Below the pieces are notes generated by a model that was not told the origin of the DNA, ran no database searches, and saw only the letters and a program-made list of their open reading frames with translations. From Chrysomallon squamiferum (taxonomy: Eukaryota > Mollusca > Gastropoda > Neomphalida > Peltospiridae), in contig CM022672.1 in NCBI GenBank assembly GCA_012295275.1, forward strand, positions 28,687,972 to 28,751,971: DNA of 64,000 nt. Direction: 5' to 3'. The translations under genes and the position numbers were made by a program. Below, in pieces: positions 48,773 to 60,876 of the stretch (positions are counted from its first letter, which is position 1; every line of letters starts with the position of its first letter).

Positions 48773-49399
48773 GAACATACTGTGTTTGCAGTGTGCATAA
48801 ATATATAAATCTATATAATTAAATTAAGCCATTGCAGTTTATTTATATAAATAAGCAAAAAGTTTACTATAATATATATTTAAGACACACACACACACAT
48901 TTTTAAAAAGAACAACATATATTTTTTTAAATAAGTTATATGCTTAGAATGTAGTCTAGTTCAGCTTTCATGGCATCCTATAAGAGAGTTACAATGCAGA
49001 TTGGCGAGCTATCCGACACCCGCTATAAGTCAGTAGACTTGCACAAACGTATTTTTTATTTATTTGTAGGCCTACATAGAGAAAGATATAAAGCTTTCAA
49101 AAGCAGCTGAACAAAGCTTTTGTTATATTACAAGAAAGGTTAATCATAAATAACTATATGCATAATGTTATTATCTTTTCTTCAGTTTTCAATTCTTTTT
49201 TATTTATTTCTTTAATTACTGACTTACTTACTTGTTTAATTTATTCGAGTTTTTATTTTTTCATTATTTATAAAAAAAAAAAAATTTATTTGTTTTAGTT
49301 TTTTTTATTATTTTTTATTATATATAAGTGAATGTATTTTTAACTTTTTTGTGTATAGACAGGATGTACTGTTTTTAAAAGCACACACAAGATAAAAGT

Positions 49400-49620
49400 T
49401 ATGCCCATACTGACTTATCTAATTTATAAAAGAAAGTGTTTATGGCAGAAATTTACACAAATAACATATTTACAACCAGTGTATTACATACAGCTGTTTT
49501 ACAGGTAGTGTATCACCTCCATTAAAATTTCCAGAATTAAAAACCTTTTTAATGACTTACAAAATACATTTTTCCACTGCTTCACTTTTGAATTTTTCCT
49601 TTTGTTGTTCTATATTTTAA
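49400..49620. repeat. Inverted copy of the nested gene's 5' region
   Basis: The plus strand here matches the minus strand of about 40995-40720, including GTATTACATACAGCTGTTTT and the block around TTTTTAATGACTTAC. The 40.7 kb copy has about 80 extra, CpG-containing bases in the middle. It may be a fragment of a second basic-protein gene or a dispersed repeat. Confidence 0.6.
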
Positions 49621-52135
49621 CAAAACTTTTAGCTTGAATGGGAATATTGGATGTTTTAACACAGTTAAGATGTGATCAGTTAGTTTATTTAAGTTATACA
49701 TAATATCTTTATTTGTTATTTTCTAAAAAAAATTGTATGAATCTTCAGACATATTCTGTACATGAATATGTACATGAAAGGCTATACAAAATATAACAAA
49801 TGCAAAAACTTACAACTTGCTACCACGGGTTGAAAAATCAATATGGACGCAAGCAGCTTCAAAGCCTCACCTACTTATGTTATTATTATTTTATTTATTA
49901 GATTATAAGGAAAATGTTTCTTACAATGTTTAGATGATATAACCAGTAATTTAGTTCAGCCTGAAATAAATGTTTTTATATATAGGGACATAAAATTACT
50001 GAATATTTATTTATTTTATTTTTTATTTTATTTTTTTAATTTAAAAAAATATATATTTTATCCACACTTTATATAAACAATCAAAATCAATAAAAATGCA
50101 ATACATAAGAATTATGGTTAAGGCAGTTTATTAGAAACAATAATGACTTTATAAAAATATTTCTCCATTATGAAAAGCATACAGCCAAAATATATTTATG
50201 AATGTTTTAAAGATACAAAATATAAAATTAAGAAAACAAGAATTGACATCATCACAAAACAAAAATTTCAATGAAAAAATATCAGTAACAATATAAAATT
50301 CTCTCATAGCTATAAATGATAGTAATAACATCATGAATAAAACAAACTTTTATTCTAATTCGATTAATAAATAGTAGAAATGTTTTCTAATATCTATATA
50401 TGTTTTATTTTTATTTTTTATTTTTTACTGCAGTTTACAATTATTTATTATTTAAATAGATGTTGCCCAATTCCACAGTGCAAATTACTGTTATTGTAAA
50501 ACAATTAATAATATTAAAAATCCAAAATGTGAAACAAATATTTAACCAATGAACAAACAAACTAAAATAAATAATAACAGAATTGAATACAATAATAAAT
50601 ATAAACAAAGAAAGAATGAAAGAAAGAAAATGAAGAAAAAAGTCTACTGTAAACAAAATTAATTATAAAAAAATAGAAATAAAAAAAACTGGTGCCTTTT
50701 TAAATCAATTTGCTCCTTTTCTGGCTGTTTGGTTATATATCTACAACTCTAAATAAAAAACTTCAACAAATTCCAGTTAAAACAATGTCTGAAACACTAT
50801 CTCCAAAAAAAAAAAATTAAAAGAAATAATATAAATAAATAAATAAAATAAAATAACAGTAATAATAATAATAACAACAACAACAACAACAAAAATAAAT
50901 AAATAAAATATAAAAACAAATAATGATGAAAAAAGAAAGAAAAAATAAAATTACTTTTTCCTCTCTTTGTGTCCTTAAGACTACTTGGATTAAAACAATA
51001 AATAAATAAATAATAAGAAAAAAGATGAAAGAAAGAGAATTAAATGAATTTAAAAAAGAAGAAACAAACAAACAAAAAACATTTCAAAATGAAAATGCAT
51101 TAAAAAGAAATAAATAAATAAATAACTGGGGTAACAATGTTTTCTGTTCTTTTTTTTTGGGTTTTTTTTTTTTTTATTATTATTTTTTTAATCTTCTTTC
51201 TAAAAGATATACAAAACACTTCAAAATGATAGTGCATTAAAAATAAATAAATAAATAACGAGATAACAATGTTTTTTGTTCATTTTTTTCTTGTTTTTTT
51301 TTTTAAATTTTAATTAAATTTTTTTCTTCTTCTTTTTTCTAAAAGCTATACATGTGTTTCATCCAACTTTCATTGTAAGACAAAAACAACCTTATACTAT
51401 ATCCAGTTATCTTTAAAAAAATATATTTATTGCAACAATTAACAAAAACAACAACAATTTGTTTTTAGGTAAATATTATATGTTACTTATTTAACAAAAT
51501 GTGAATTACTGTCATTGTTATGGACATAACATTCAGCATGACCTGATTATAAACAAAAAACAAACATCACTCAGCAAATGGAACCATATCTTTAGATTAA
51601 TTAGACTCATCAGTGGATTTTAAAAAAATAAAATAGAATAAATAAAGTAAAATAATATGATAATAATTGTTGCTGTTGTTGCTGTTATTAACATTTTATT
51701 TCTTCTGCTTTTTACAACAGAAGCCATGTATGAAGACTATCTTGATATTAGATATGCTTCCAAAAATATTAAAAACTGTTTTATATGCAGCAATGATTAC
51801 AACAAATTATTATTATTAATTTTTTTTGTTACTGATGTGTGTGGGGGGTTTTGGCAATATAAAAATCATAAAATGTTTTCATGATGATTTGTTCCATCAG
51901 ATTTTATAATTATACAATTTTAACATAAAGTGTTTCTTTTTTTCAATTCCTATGTTTCAGTACCTTCAAAAATTTATCATTTATTTTCTGTTTCCTTCAG
52001 TTTTCTTTTCTTTCACTTTAAACTTCATTTCAAAAATATTCTGCTTCAGTCATGACTGGTTCATTAGAAATTACTTCAATAATTTCCCAGTCTTCAACAG
52101 CATTCTTTCCTTTTTCTTTTCAAAATATTTAGTGT

Positions 52136-52411
52136 TTATTGTTTGTCCGAGGATTCAACATTTTCTTCAGTACTCTTTTCTCTCTGACTTGTAGCATATA
52201 ATTCATCACATTTTGGTGTTTCATCTGCATCAGAATGTTCATGTGTATGTGGTATTTTATTAAATTCAACATTTGGAAAAAGTTCCAAAAACTGTTCATC
52301 AGTTGTAGTTGCTGTACTCTCTGGCCATGCTGTATTAAGATCTGTTTCTATTTTTCTTTCAAAATCAAAAGATGGAGATTTGTTTGGTTGGTTGAATCCT
52401 ACAGACTTATT
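52136..52411 (-). CDS. Coiled-coil gene, terminal exon
   Basis: The acceptor is AATATTTCCACAG; the frame continues at phase 0 for 91 residues beginning NKSVGFNQPNKSPSFDF. It is acidic and Ser/Thr-rich with no domain that I recognise, ending ENVESSDKQ. The phase fits the 52572 donor. The longer ATG-started version upstream of the acceptor is intronic. Confidence 0.7.
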   Translation of the reverse strand, partial: NKSVGFNQPNKSPSFDFERKIETDLNTAWPESTATTTDEQFLELFPNVEFNKIPHTHEHSDADETPKCDELYATSQREKSTEENVESSDKQ

Positions 52412-52571
52412 CTGTGGAAATATTAAAACAAAATAAAATAAAAATAAAAAAAGAAATTTCAAAATTTAAGAAATAGTCTATAATTTAAAAATATATAAAA
52501 AAAAAAAATGTTAAACTACATCATTAAAATATGAATTTTTGCACGAGCTACAATAATGGAATTATACTTAC

Positions 52572-52624
52572 AAATATATAAACTTCAAGTTCCCAATTTT
52601 TTTCTTCCAGATACCGTATTTTTT
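52572..52624 (-). CDS. Coiled-coil gene, internal exon
   Basis: The acceptor is AATGTCTTTTAG and the donor TATTT/GTAAGT. It enters at phase 1 and leaves at phase 0, giving (E)KIRYLEEKNWELEVYIF, a heptad-like segment. It joins in frame to both neighbours. Confidence 0.7.
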
Positions 52625-53138
52625 CTAAAAGACATTACACATTTTAAGCAATTACAGCAAATGCTTTAATTATTTAATTTAATGAAATTAAAACTGTTCT
52701 GATTTTAACAGGAAAGCAAAAGAAAATACCTTGGGTATTCACATTTCATTTATAATCAACCTTTTTTATCATTATTCTGTACATAGAATTCCATTTTATC
52801 TAACAGTATTAGTATTATAAGAATCTTTTTATTTTTTTTATTTTTAAAAAAAAATATAAGATGAAATAAAATAATGTAAAATAAAAAAATAAATACACAA
52901 ATATAAATTTTACTCTTTTTTATTTATTTATTTTTGATTTATTTATTTTACTTTAGAGAATTTTAAAAAGGAAATGAGAACCTTAAAATTAGAAATTAAA
53001 ATATGTAATTCTACATATACATATCAGAATAAGAAATCTACCTCATTATTTTAAATTTAAAAATTTATTTATTTTTATTAATTATTTTAATTAGTATCAC
53101 TGATATTTGTTATTTAATGGTATAATGTGCAAGCAAAC

Positions 53139-53334
53139 CTTTCAAAGTTTTATTTTCAACAGCGTATTTCAACAACTGTGACTTGTCTTTACTTGACGAA
53201 GACCAGATGGACCATTCCAGATTTGAATACTCTCGTGTTTTCTTCTCTAATTCCATCTTTGTTTGCTGGTAGAGACAGTGAGTTCTTTCAAGGGCATCTA
53301 TCGTGACCAGTGTGTAATGGAAAGAGCCACAATT
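53139..53334 (-). CDS. Coiled-coil gene, exon with long helical segment
   Basis: The acceptor is AACATCACTTAG and the donor TTGAAAG/GTTTGC. The frame reads NCGSFHYTLVTIDALERTH, then LYQQTKMELEKKTREYSNLEW, a likely coiled coil, and exits at phase 1. Its entry at phase 0 does not match the phase-1 exits of the two exons further upstream, so it may be an alternative start or an exon may be missing. I do not recognise the family. Confidence 0.6.
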
Positions 53335-54057
53335 CTAAGTGATGTTAAAAGCAGGCATATTTGAACAGTCAGTTACAAAAGGGGACATTGATTAAGTAAG
53401 TGTATTAAAAATAAAATATGTTACAAAATTAACATGGGAAGAGGCATATATATGCAAAGTTTATGATAATGGATCACATAATAATAACCTATTATCATTT
53501 TTTTTTTTTTTTAAGTTTCATGTACTAACATACATACTGTTCCTGTACCTTCCTACATAGTCTCCACTACCTGACATAAAGGCAATAAAATTAAACATCA
53601 AATTTACCTTTTAATTACTGCATATTTTAACTACAGCTGTATTGTGCACAACGACAGTATATAAATACTATACTGCCTTTTTGCAGAAATGAACATTTAT
53701 GAACTGTTAATGTTATGTGTTTGTTAGATGAACAAATGTTTATTTACAATGTATTGTTACACAGTGTATGTTAAACAAGGTATGTTTTTTCTGTGAGAAA
53801 TACATTTCATAACACTGATTACCAAACAGTAAATATGAACAGCAACAGCCATAAAACAGTTAAAAAGATGTTTCGATAAAGGAGTGTACGCAAGCATTTG
53901 TGAATGCACCTGCATATTAATAGAAGTTGCATAATCAGCTTATGATACTATCTCTGAAAACTATTTGGTAGCTAGTAGGTAAAATAATAAATGGGAATAT
54001 AAATTTAAAAAAAAAAAAGCAAGCCAGAAGCAGATCTAAAAAACAGATATTACATAC

Positions 54058-54093
54058 CTTTTAATGTCGATACTTGTTCCACTAGAGAACGTT
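54058..54093 (-). CDS. Possible 36-base microexon of the coiled-coil gene
   Basis: The acceptor is CTTTTTTTTCAAG and the donor AAAAG/GTATGT. It is phase-neutral, encoding (E)RSLVEQVSTLK when entered at phase 1. It would fit directly between 56522-56593 and 52572-52624 if the 53 kb exon is skipped. Confidence 0.45.
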
Positions 54094-56405
54094 CTTGAAA
54101 AAAAAGTATATTAAAATAAAGAATATGTGTGAGTTAGTCTTACATATAACGAATTTTATAGTTTGCTGTTAATCTGCTCATAATGATGTATAGGGTCATT
54201 CCATGTCAAATCACCCCCCCCCCAAACAATTTTTTAACCCGACCGTCTCAGATATTTGTTGACTGGGATCCCACAGCACCAAATCTGAAATATTAGCCCA
54301 ATCGGATCAGTGGTGTGGGAGATATGGCCCACCGAATTTTGAGATTTTTGGCAAAAATGGGCGTGACCACCAACCTTAGAACCCTCATATCTCAGGAACT
54401 ACTGGGCCAATCTTCATAAAATATTGAAGTACATTGACCTTTTGACCTTTGCTATGACCTTGAAATTGACCGTGTGGATCACATTCCTAGCATTCAGGTT
54501 TTAATTAATCAGATGTCAATGGCTGAAAAGGTGTTATTTTCATGTATGTGCATTTTTTAAATCTATATTGTGGCTAAACAAAAAATATTACACCCAGGAA
54601 TCTTTTATATGTTTTAGTTAACATGTGGGAGATTAAATTTCAATAATGGTCATCTCAAGGTCACGTGATCCACACGGTCAATTTCAAGGTCATAGCAAAG
54701 GTCAAAAGGTCAATGTACTCCAATATTTTCCAAACTAAACAAAAATGGCAGATTTGGAGTCCTTGTCATTTTGCCTTTCTAACAATACCAATTTTATGAA
54801 GATTGGCCCAGTAGTTCCAGAGATATGAGGGTTCTAAGGTAGGTGGTCACGCCCATTTTTGGCAAAATTCTCAAAATTCGGTGGGCCATATCTCCCACAC
54901 CACTGATCCGATTGGGCTAATATTTCAGATTTGGTGCTGTGGGATCCCAGTCAACAAGTATACCAAGTTTTATAAAAAAAAATCTGAGACGGTCGGGTGA
55001 TTTTGACACGGAATGACCCTATAGCAAAAATAAAAAATAACAAATATGGCACTGTGGAAATACAGAAAAAAAACAGCAGCCAATGTTTTCTCATTGTTAT
55101 TGGTATAATTAACTCTTAGGGCATGTTAATGTTCTAGGAATTAAATCTTTTGATTTTTATAAAAAATTTATTTTCTTCTACATCTAATGGATGCTTCCCG
55201 TTATATTTGGTATTAGGTGAATTTTATGGGGAACAAAGCAAAAATTCTAATAAAAATCATTTAAGAAAAAAAGAACAAAATCCATATTTAAGAATGAATG
55301 AATGAATGAATAAATAAAATAAAATAAAATAAAATAAAATAAAATAAATTTAAAAAATAATAAAATTAAATAATTTTTTTACAAAATAACAATTTTAAAA
55401 CAAGAGAAACAAAAAGAAACTTCAGTCATGGAATAATGTTATTTTTCATTCAGCATTCATTAATTTCTGTCACCTAACAGTACAATGTTCTATGATGTGC
55501 AGCTGAATGATCTCAGTACCAGAAATAAATGATAATAAAATTAAAAAGAAAGAAAGAAATGAAAAAACACGTGTCTCTTTTAGCACAATTAGTTAATTAT
55601 TATTCTTAAACTGTAATAATTATTCAAAAATAATGTGTGAGCAGGAATATATATATATATATTAAGAGATAGTCTGTGAATTATCGTATTTTAAAATTGT
55701 ATAATAGTTTTAGCAAATATTGCCACTGGAAATACAGCAGTGTTACGATTTTAAATCCCAGCTACGTGTTATATTCATTTAAATACTAAAATATTTTCAA
55801 AATAACAACTAACTGATTTTAAATGTTGATTTCTTCACGAGCGTAGGATGTAACCAAGCTATAACATTGTAAAAATATTTGACACTTAGGCTAAATTTCC
55901 ATGAATAAATATTTAAAAATATTATCGTGAACTTTAGCTTTTCGAATATAAGTACAGAAATTATAAATGAAATGAGATTGTTTAAATAACTGAAGAATAA
56001 AAAAAATCTTCGCTGAAAACTGCTGAAGCCGATGACAAGTGCACCGACCAAAATAGGCCTATCTTATAATTGTTTATGTCAACAGGACTTTTATGAGCAA
56101 AATATTGTATAGTTATATATGTAAAACAAATTTTATATCTTTTAGGTTTTCAGACTATAGTAGTTTTGGGTATTTAGATTTGTTTAAGAAGGTTAGAAGA
56201 CAAATAAATAAATAAATAAAACCGCATTAACCGTTTTTATCGTAAATTGCAGAACTTAACAAAACTTCCTTTCACAGAATGGACATTAGAAAACATTGTC
56301 AACATTTAATGGTAGATTTCCTCGGTGTTTTGATTATTGATTTGCCCAAAGAAATTTCACATGGTCATTTCTTGTTGGTTATAATAAAGAAATGATGATG
56401 GGATA

Positions 56406-56457
<52 letters not shown>

Positions 56458-56521
56458 TAAACTGAATGCTGTTTAGTAAGACAGCCTCTTCAAACAATAT
56501 GAAATAAATGATTCCACATAC
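54094..56521. other. Intron of the coiled-coil gene outside the foldback copy
   Basis: It contains (AAAAT)n at 55312-55350, a TATATA run near 55650 and (CA)n at 56407-56455. No exon was found here. Confidence 0.35.
54193..55019. mobile_element. Second copy of the foldback family, compact palindrome
   Basis: This is an 827-base element made of the two arms joined with almost no centre, with the same terminal GGGTCATTCC and inner blocks as 42766-45637. It is flanked by TATA on both sides (54189-54192 and 55020-55023), again a 4-base duplication. It interrupts the intron of the coiled-coil gene. Confidence 0.85.
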
Positions 56522-56593
56522 CTGCTTGTCTTGGCCTTCTGTTCGGAAGAGATTTCTTAAACCAGAAATCGTAGTCATCAATTTCTCTCTGAT
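56522..56593 (-). CDS. Probable exon of the coiled-coil gene
   Basis: The acceptor is CTGTTTTATACAG and the donor CAAGCAG/GTATGT. The 24 codons (phase 1 in, phase 1 out) read (D)QREIDDYDFWFKKSL, then PNRRPRQA. The phase fits the 36-base exon and the 52624 exon. The upstream exons were not found. Confidence 0.5.
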
Positions 56594-56717
56594 CTGTATA
56601 AAACAGATGATACTTACATTTAAAACACACATACACACACACACACACACACACAATAAAAAAATTAGATTCTTTGAACTGAAAGTTCCTGTTTTTTCGT
56701 ATAGTCAATATAGGTTG

Positions 56718-56979
56718 CAGGGTTGGATTTAATGTGCTTGCTGCCATAGGCCCCCTCCTCAAGGCTCAAGTCCCCCTCACCCTTCCCACTTAGTTATATA
56801 ATATGAATGGTTATAACTTATGATCTAGTTGAAAGCAAAAACATGGTTTTACATTTACATAATGATTTATTTATATATCAAATGTGAAAATACGAATTTA
56901 TGTAACATTGACTGCCGCCCCAATCATGCTGCAGCCCTAGGCACTAGCCTAGAAAGCCTATATGGGAAATCCGGCCCTG
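56718..56979. mobile_element. MITE-like element
   Basis: The ends CAGGGTTGGATTT and (reverse complement) CAGGGCCGGATTT are inverted repeats with 11 of 13 matches, a style seen in non-autonomous hAT elements. The interior is GC-richer than its surroundings and contains the GGCCCC blocks usual in such repeats. I could not find a clean target duplication. Confidence 0.45.
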
Positions 56980-57511
56980 TCCTGTTAGGCCACATAATTA
57001 ATTATACCACCAGTTGTTGCCCAGCGTTAAATGTCTCATTCTTTTTATTAATTTTGAAATGGCCTGATCAAAAAGGATTAAATAAATATGATAAATATGG
57101 TTAATATGATCATTTCTTTCTTTAAATAAAATCATGCTTGTTATCAGATAATAATTATAATAATTCGAAATATTATCTATGTTACTCGTGCAAGCAGCAA
57201 CGTTTTATTAATCCGGTTAGTGGTTTTAAGTTTTGTATTAAACCCCATTATTTTTGGAAACAACTATTATTTTCTCTTTGAATATGGGAAATAAATAAAT
57301 TATTTATTTATATCAAAGAAAAAAAAAAGTCAAACCATTATGTCAGGTTGTTTTTAAATGCATTACTTTAAAATGCACGAAAATCAATGAAAACACTATA
57401 AATATTATTCTAGACCTGTTAAATAATGTCTAGCCTTATTTTTTTTTCTTTGACATATTTTCGCTTTTGAGAAATGTACGAGTTCGTTAAAACTACATAC
57501 ATACATGCATC

Positions 57512-57687
57512 GCTGTAACTAGACTCTTTTTGAAATGAGGCAATAAGACTTAATCGCTGAGCGGAGCCAGAAGTCTTGGACCCGCCTAAGACCCCCACAA
57601 GCTTCGACTTGAAAGAATAGAGATTTATAGTTTATATTTTTTAAATAAAATCTTTGTATATAAAAAAAAAAAATAATAATAATAAAA

Positions 57688-57735
<48 letters not shown>

Positions 57736-57812
57736 AATAAATAAATAAAAAATAAATTGTCAAATTCGGTATGAGGTATTTGCCTTATTTGCCTCAGTGT
57801 AGTTACGGCCAC

Positions 57813-57817
<5 letters not shown>
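57512..57817. repeat. GTAACTA-ended repeat, copy 1
   Basis: It begins CTGTAACTAGACT and ends AGTGTAGTTACGG, i.e. short inverted ends around about 300 bases that include an (AAT)n expansion (57669-57730). It is related to 48511-48772 in the same orientation. Confidence 0.55.
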
Positions 57818-57848
<31 letters not shown>

Positions 57849-57918
57849 AATCATGGCAACTGTTCGGGATAGGTATTAAATTATTCTAACAGCTAGTGTT
57901 GCTCTCCCTTCTCTCTCT

Positions 57919-57993
<75 letters not shown>

Positions 57994-59032
57994 TTTACGC
58001 AGAAGGAAAAAAGTAAACGATCTGATTAGTTATAAAAATAATAAAGTTTAAGTACGAAAACTGTTGGATATATATACTTATGTTAGCTAATTGCAGACAT
58101 GGTTGCTCTTAAATTAAATAAATTTAATTATTTACCAGACATTCAAAACTTTAATAAATCCGGGTGAAGATTTGCGTTTTCAGTCCTCGCCTATTGTGAT
58201 GACGTCAAACAATTGTACAGTTCATTAATCACGGTACCATTTCAATGCACTTGTTACATAGGCTATGTGTCAGATTGCCAATAGTCATTTATACGTCTTG
58301 TAAAGGTTAAGTCAAATGTTTAAGTCACAACTGAAAAATATATCAAATGAATGTGAATTGCCATCGTGATTTCTATTGTTATTTTATCAGAATAAAATTA
58401 TTACCTAAAAATATTATCTTAGATACAGACCTACTTTTGTGCAGAGAGCTGGAAAAATGAAAATGAATTATCATCATCTGATTCTAAAAGGATATAACTG
58501 ACGATAGAAAACCTTTCCATGGTCACAGAATACTTAGAAAATTTTATTTTATTATATATAATAATACTGTCATCATCATCATTTTTTAATTTATATTAAA
58601 GTATGTGTGTCATTTGTTCTTGTTATTGAATTATTTTTACTTGATAGTAATAGGTACTGGCACCCAAAATAGCATCTTGGAACAACAAATACAATTTTCT
58701 TTTTTTCTTTTTTTTTTTTTTTTTCTAGTTTTATTAGATCCATTTACAATAAATAAATAAATAAATTTAAAAAGAACAGTAAACAAAAAAAGAAAAGAAA
58801 CAAACAACAAAATCAAAGAACGAAAAAAAAAAATAATAATAATAATAAAAAAACTGCCCATCTTTACGACATAAATTTTTTTTTAAATTTAATTTAAATT
58901 CACAGTTTTTAGGTTATGCTGATTTTGGCACCTTGTATCTTTCACTGTTTTATATATAAATTCAAACACCATTTTGTTTAAATGAAAAGAAATGTTACAA
59001 TGCCCACTTCAAACCATAAACATAGTATATTG
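57818..59032. other. Microsatellite-rich spacer
   Basis: (CA)n to 57844, a compound (TG)n(GA)n at 57919-57992, and A/T-rich simple sequence at 58700-58860. No gene seen. Confidence 0.5.
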
Positions 59033-59040
59033 ATTTAGAG

Positions 59041-59901
59041 CAGTGATTCTCAACCAGTGTGCCGCGAGATCTTCGTAAGTGTGCCGCAAAATTTTGTAGA
59101 AAAAGAAAATCCAAATCTCATTCGTACTAATTGCTTTCTACATAGAGAAGTTCTTGTTTCAAAAATATCGCTGGAAGATTTAAAGGTTATTGGAATGGTC
59201 AATTATATAAAAAGTAGACCATTGAACTCACGATTATTTGAACAACTGTACAAAGAGATGGACTCTCAGCATGTTAAGTTATTAATGCACACTGAGGTTC
59301 GCTGGCTGTCGAAAGGCAAAGTACTAAATCGTGTTCACGAACTGCACAAGGAATTATTATCATTTTTTCTCTCCAGGAAAAGCAGGAGAAATTCTGTGAA
59401 TACCTTAGTTGCGTCTTTGGATGTCTAAAATGGAATACCTAACAAATATTTAGTGAACTAAATAAAACAAACAGTAGTATGCAAGGTAAAAACGAAAATA
59501 TTCTCACTTCAGCAGACGAGTTAAATTGTGATTCAAAAAGAAAATTGTGATTTGGAAAAAAAGAGCAATCACTGGCAGTCTTGATATATTCCCTTTGTTG
59601 CGTTCTAACTGCATTAGAGGAATGTTCCCTATTGTGTTTACTCATCTGACAGGCCTGGACGAAAGCATCAACAATTACTTTCCGTCATTAATGACAGAAA
59701 GGTATGATTGGATTAGAGATCTTTTCATAAATCATTCTTCCAATATTGATCTTGACTTACAGTTGTGTGCTGTCCATGACTTGCCATGTTTTTATTTTGA
59801 AAAATTCAAATATTTTTCATATATATATATAGCCAGGTGTGCCGCTCTTTTTTCGTGTGTTTTGAGGAGTGCCTCTGGCAAAAAAATGTTGAGAACCACT
59901 G
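59041..59901 (+). mobile_element. Internally deleted hAT element (861 bp) with 8-bp target duplication
   Basis: The termini CAGTGATTCTCAACC and (reverse complement) CAGTGGTTCTCAACA are typical hAT ends. ATTTAGAG is duplicated exactly on both sides (59033-59040 and 59902-59909). The interior encodes fragments of a hAT transposase of the ZBED5/SCAND3-like type: LLMHTEVRWLSKGKVL and LDESINNYFP lie in different frames (59057-59428 and 59547-59800). The BED finger and the first catalytic region are missing, so it cannot make transposase. The perfect duplication implies a fairly recent insertion. Confidence 0.9.
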
Positions 59902-60525
59902 ATTTAGAGCGTGGTTCAAATGACTGAACTCATCTGCAAGGCAAGATATGATTCACTTCACCAGTTTATTCTAACTGTGCAATATGCTTATAAAGCTAAC
60001 TATATTTTAGTATGTGTTTTTCAAGAGCATTAGCAAGTTATTGAGGATTTCCAGTTTCCACATGAGTCTGTTTGGCGTTAACATCTGATAACTTTCAGTA
60101 TGTATCAGTTTATGAGCTCTTCACCAAAACGCTGTTTCCTTCAGCTTTATTTTTTATTATTATTATTTTTTTTATTATTATTTAATTTATTGATTTATTT
60201 AAATCATAAGGAAAGCTTTTATGAAAGCGTGCAGATTTTCATCAGAATACACTGAAATGTAGGTTATGAAAACAAACTAATGTTAGACAAACTAAAACTA
60301 GCTAAAATTCCCAACAGCGTATACAAATTCACTTGCTTTAAATCACCAACATCAACTTTCTCGAAAAAGAAATATGAACATTTTTAACATCTGGAGATCA
60401 AAAAAGTTATTAATGCCGCTTTTATCGCTTCATTCTATTATTTTCAAGGTGAGTCTCATAATGCACTTGTTTTTAAGATTCAGAAATAGAATTTTGTTCG
60501 AATTAAAAAAGAAACATCTATGGTG

Positions 60526-60876
60526 CTAAAGATGAGACTGTTTTTTAACGAGAGACAAAGATGTGCGCATAGCTCTTTGGCACATGCTGAATGGGTCTGT
60601 GAATACCGGTACGTGGAATCCGTTGCAGCAACGTCTGATGCTCGGAGTCACGCTGAAGTACAGGTCTGCCCAGTTCCTCCAAAATGTTAGATATTGCGAT
60701 TTGGATGGACATGGCAACACATTAATGTTCTTATTATGCAGAAAATCCTTTTTTACACGTGCCACATGCGGCCTAGCACTGATCTGCTGAAAGAGTTGTT
60801 TCTGTCGAATCATTGCTACTGGATTCTTAGAAATACTACTGCTTTTATCAGTTAAAAAATTAAAGGTATAAAACAC
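60526..60876 (-). pseudogene. Decayed Tc1-like transposase fragment
   Basis: The minus strand reads FQQISARPHVARVKKDFL and NINVLPCPSKSQYL, matching the Tc1 pattern FQQDNARPH...VLPWPxxSPDL. The catalytic Asp of QQDNARPH is lost here. The C-terminal part continues only after a frame change (LLQRIPRTGIHRPIQ). No clear terminal inverted repeats were seen. Confidence 0.8.

Larger units (their letters stand above)
47721..52135. other. AT-rich spacer between locus M and the coiled-coil gene
   Basis: Apart from the two repeats listed, 49200-51650 is dominated by A/T-rich simple sequence (AATA, AAC and poly-T runs), which produces long but meaningless frames. A further ATGGCGG in minus sense lies near 48112-48120 and could mark another promoter, but no gene follows. 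Confidence 0.4.

Noticed and set aside
50149-51884. Long Phe/Leu/Ile-rich frames
   Set aside because: A/T simple sequence; no splice or start context.
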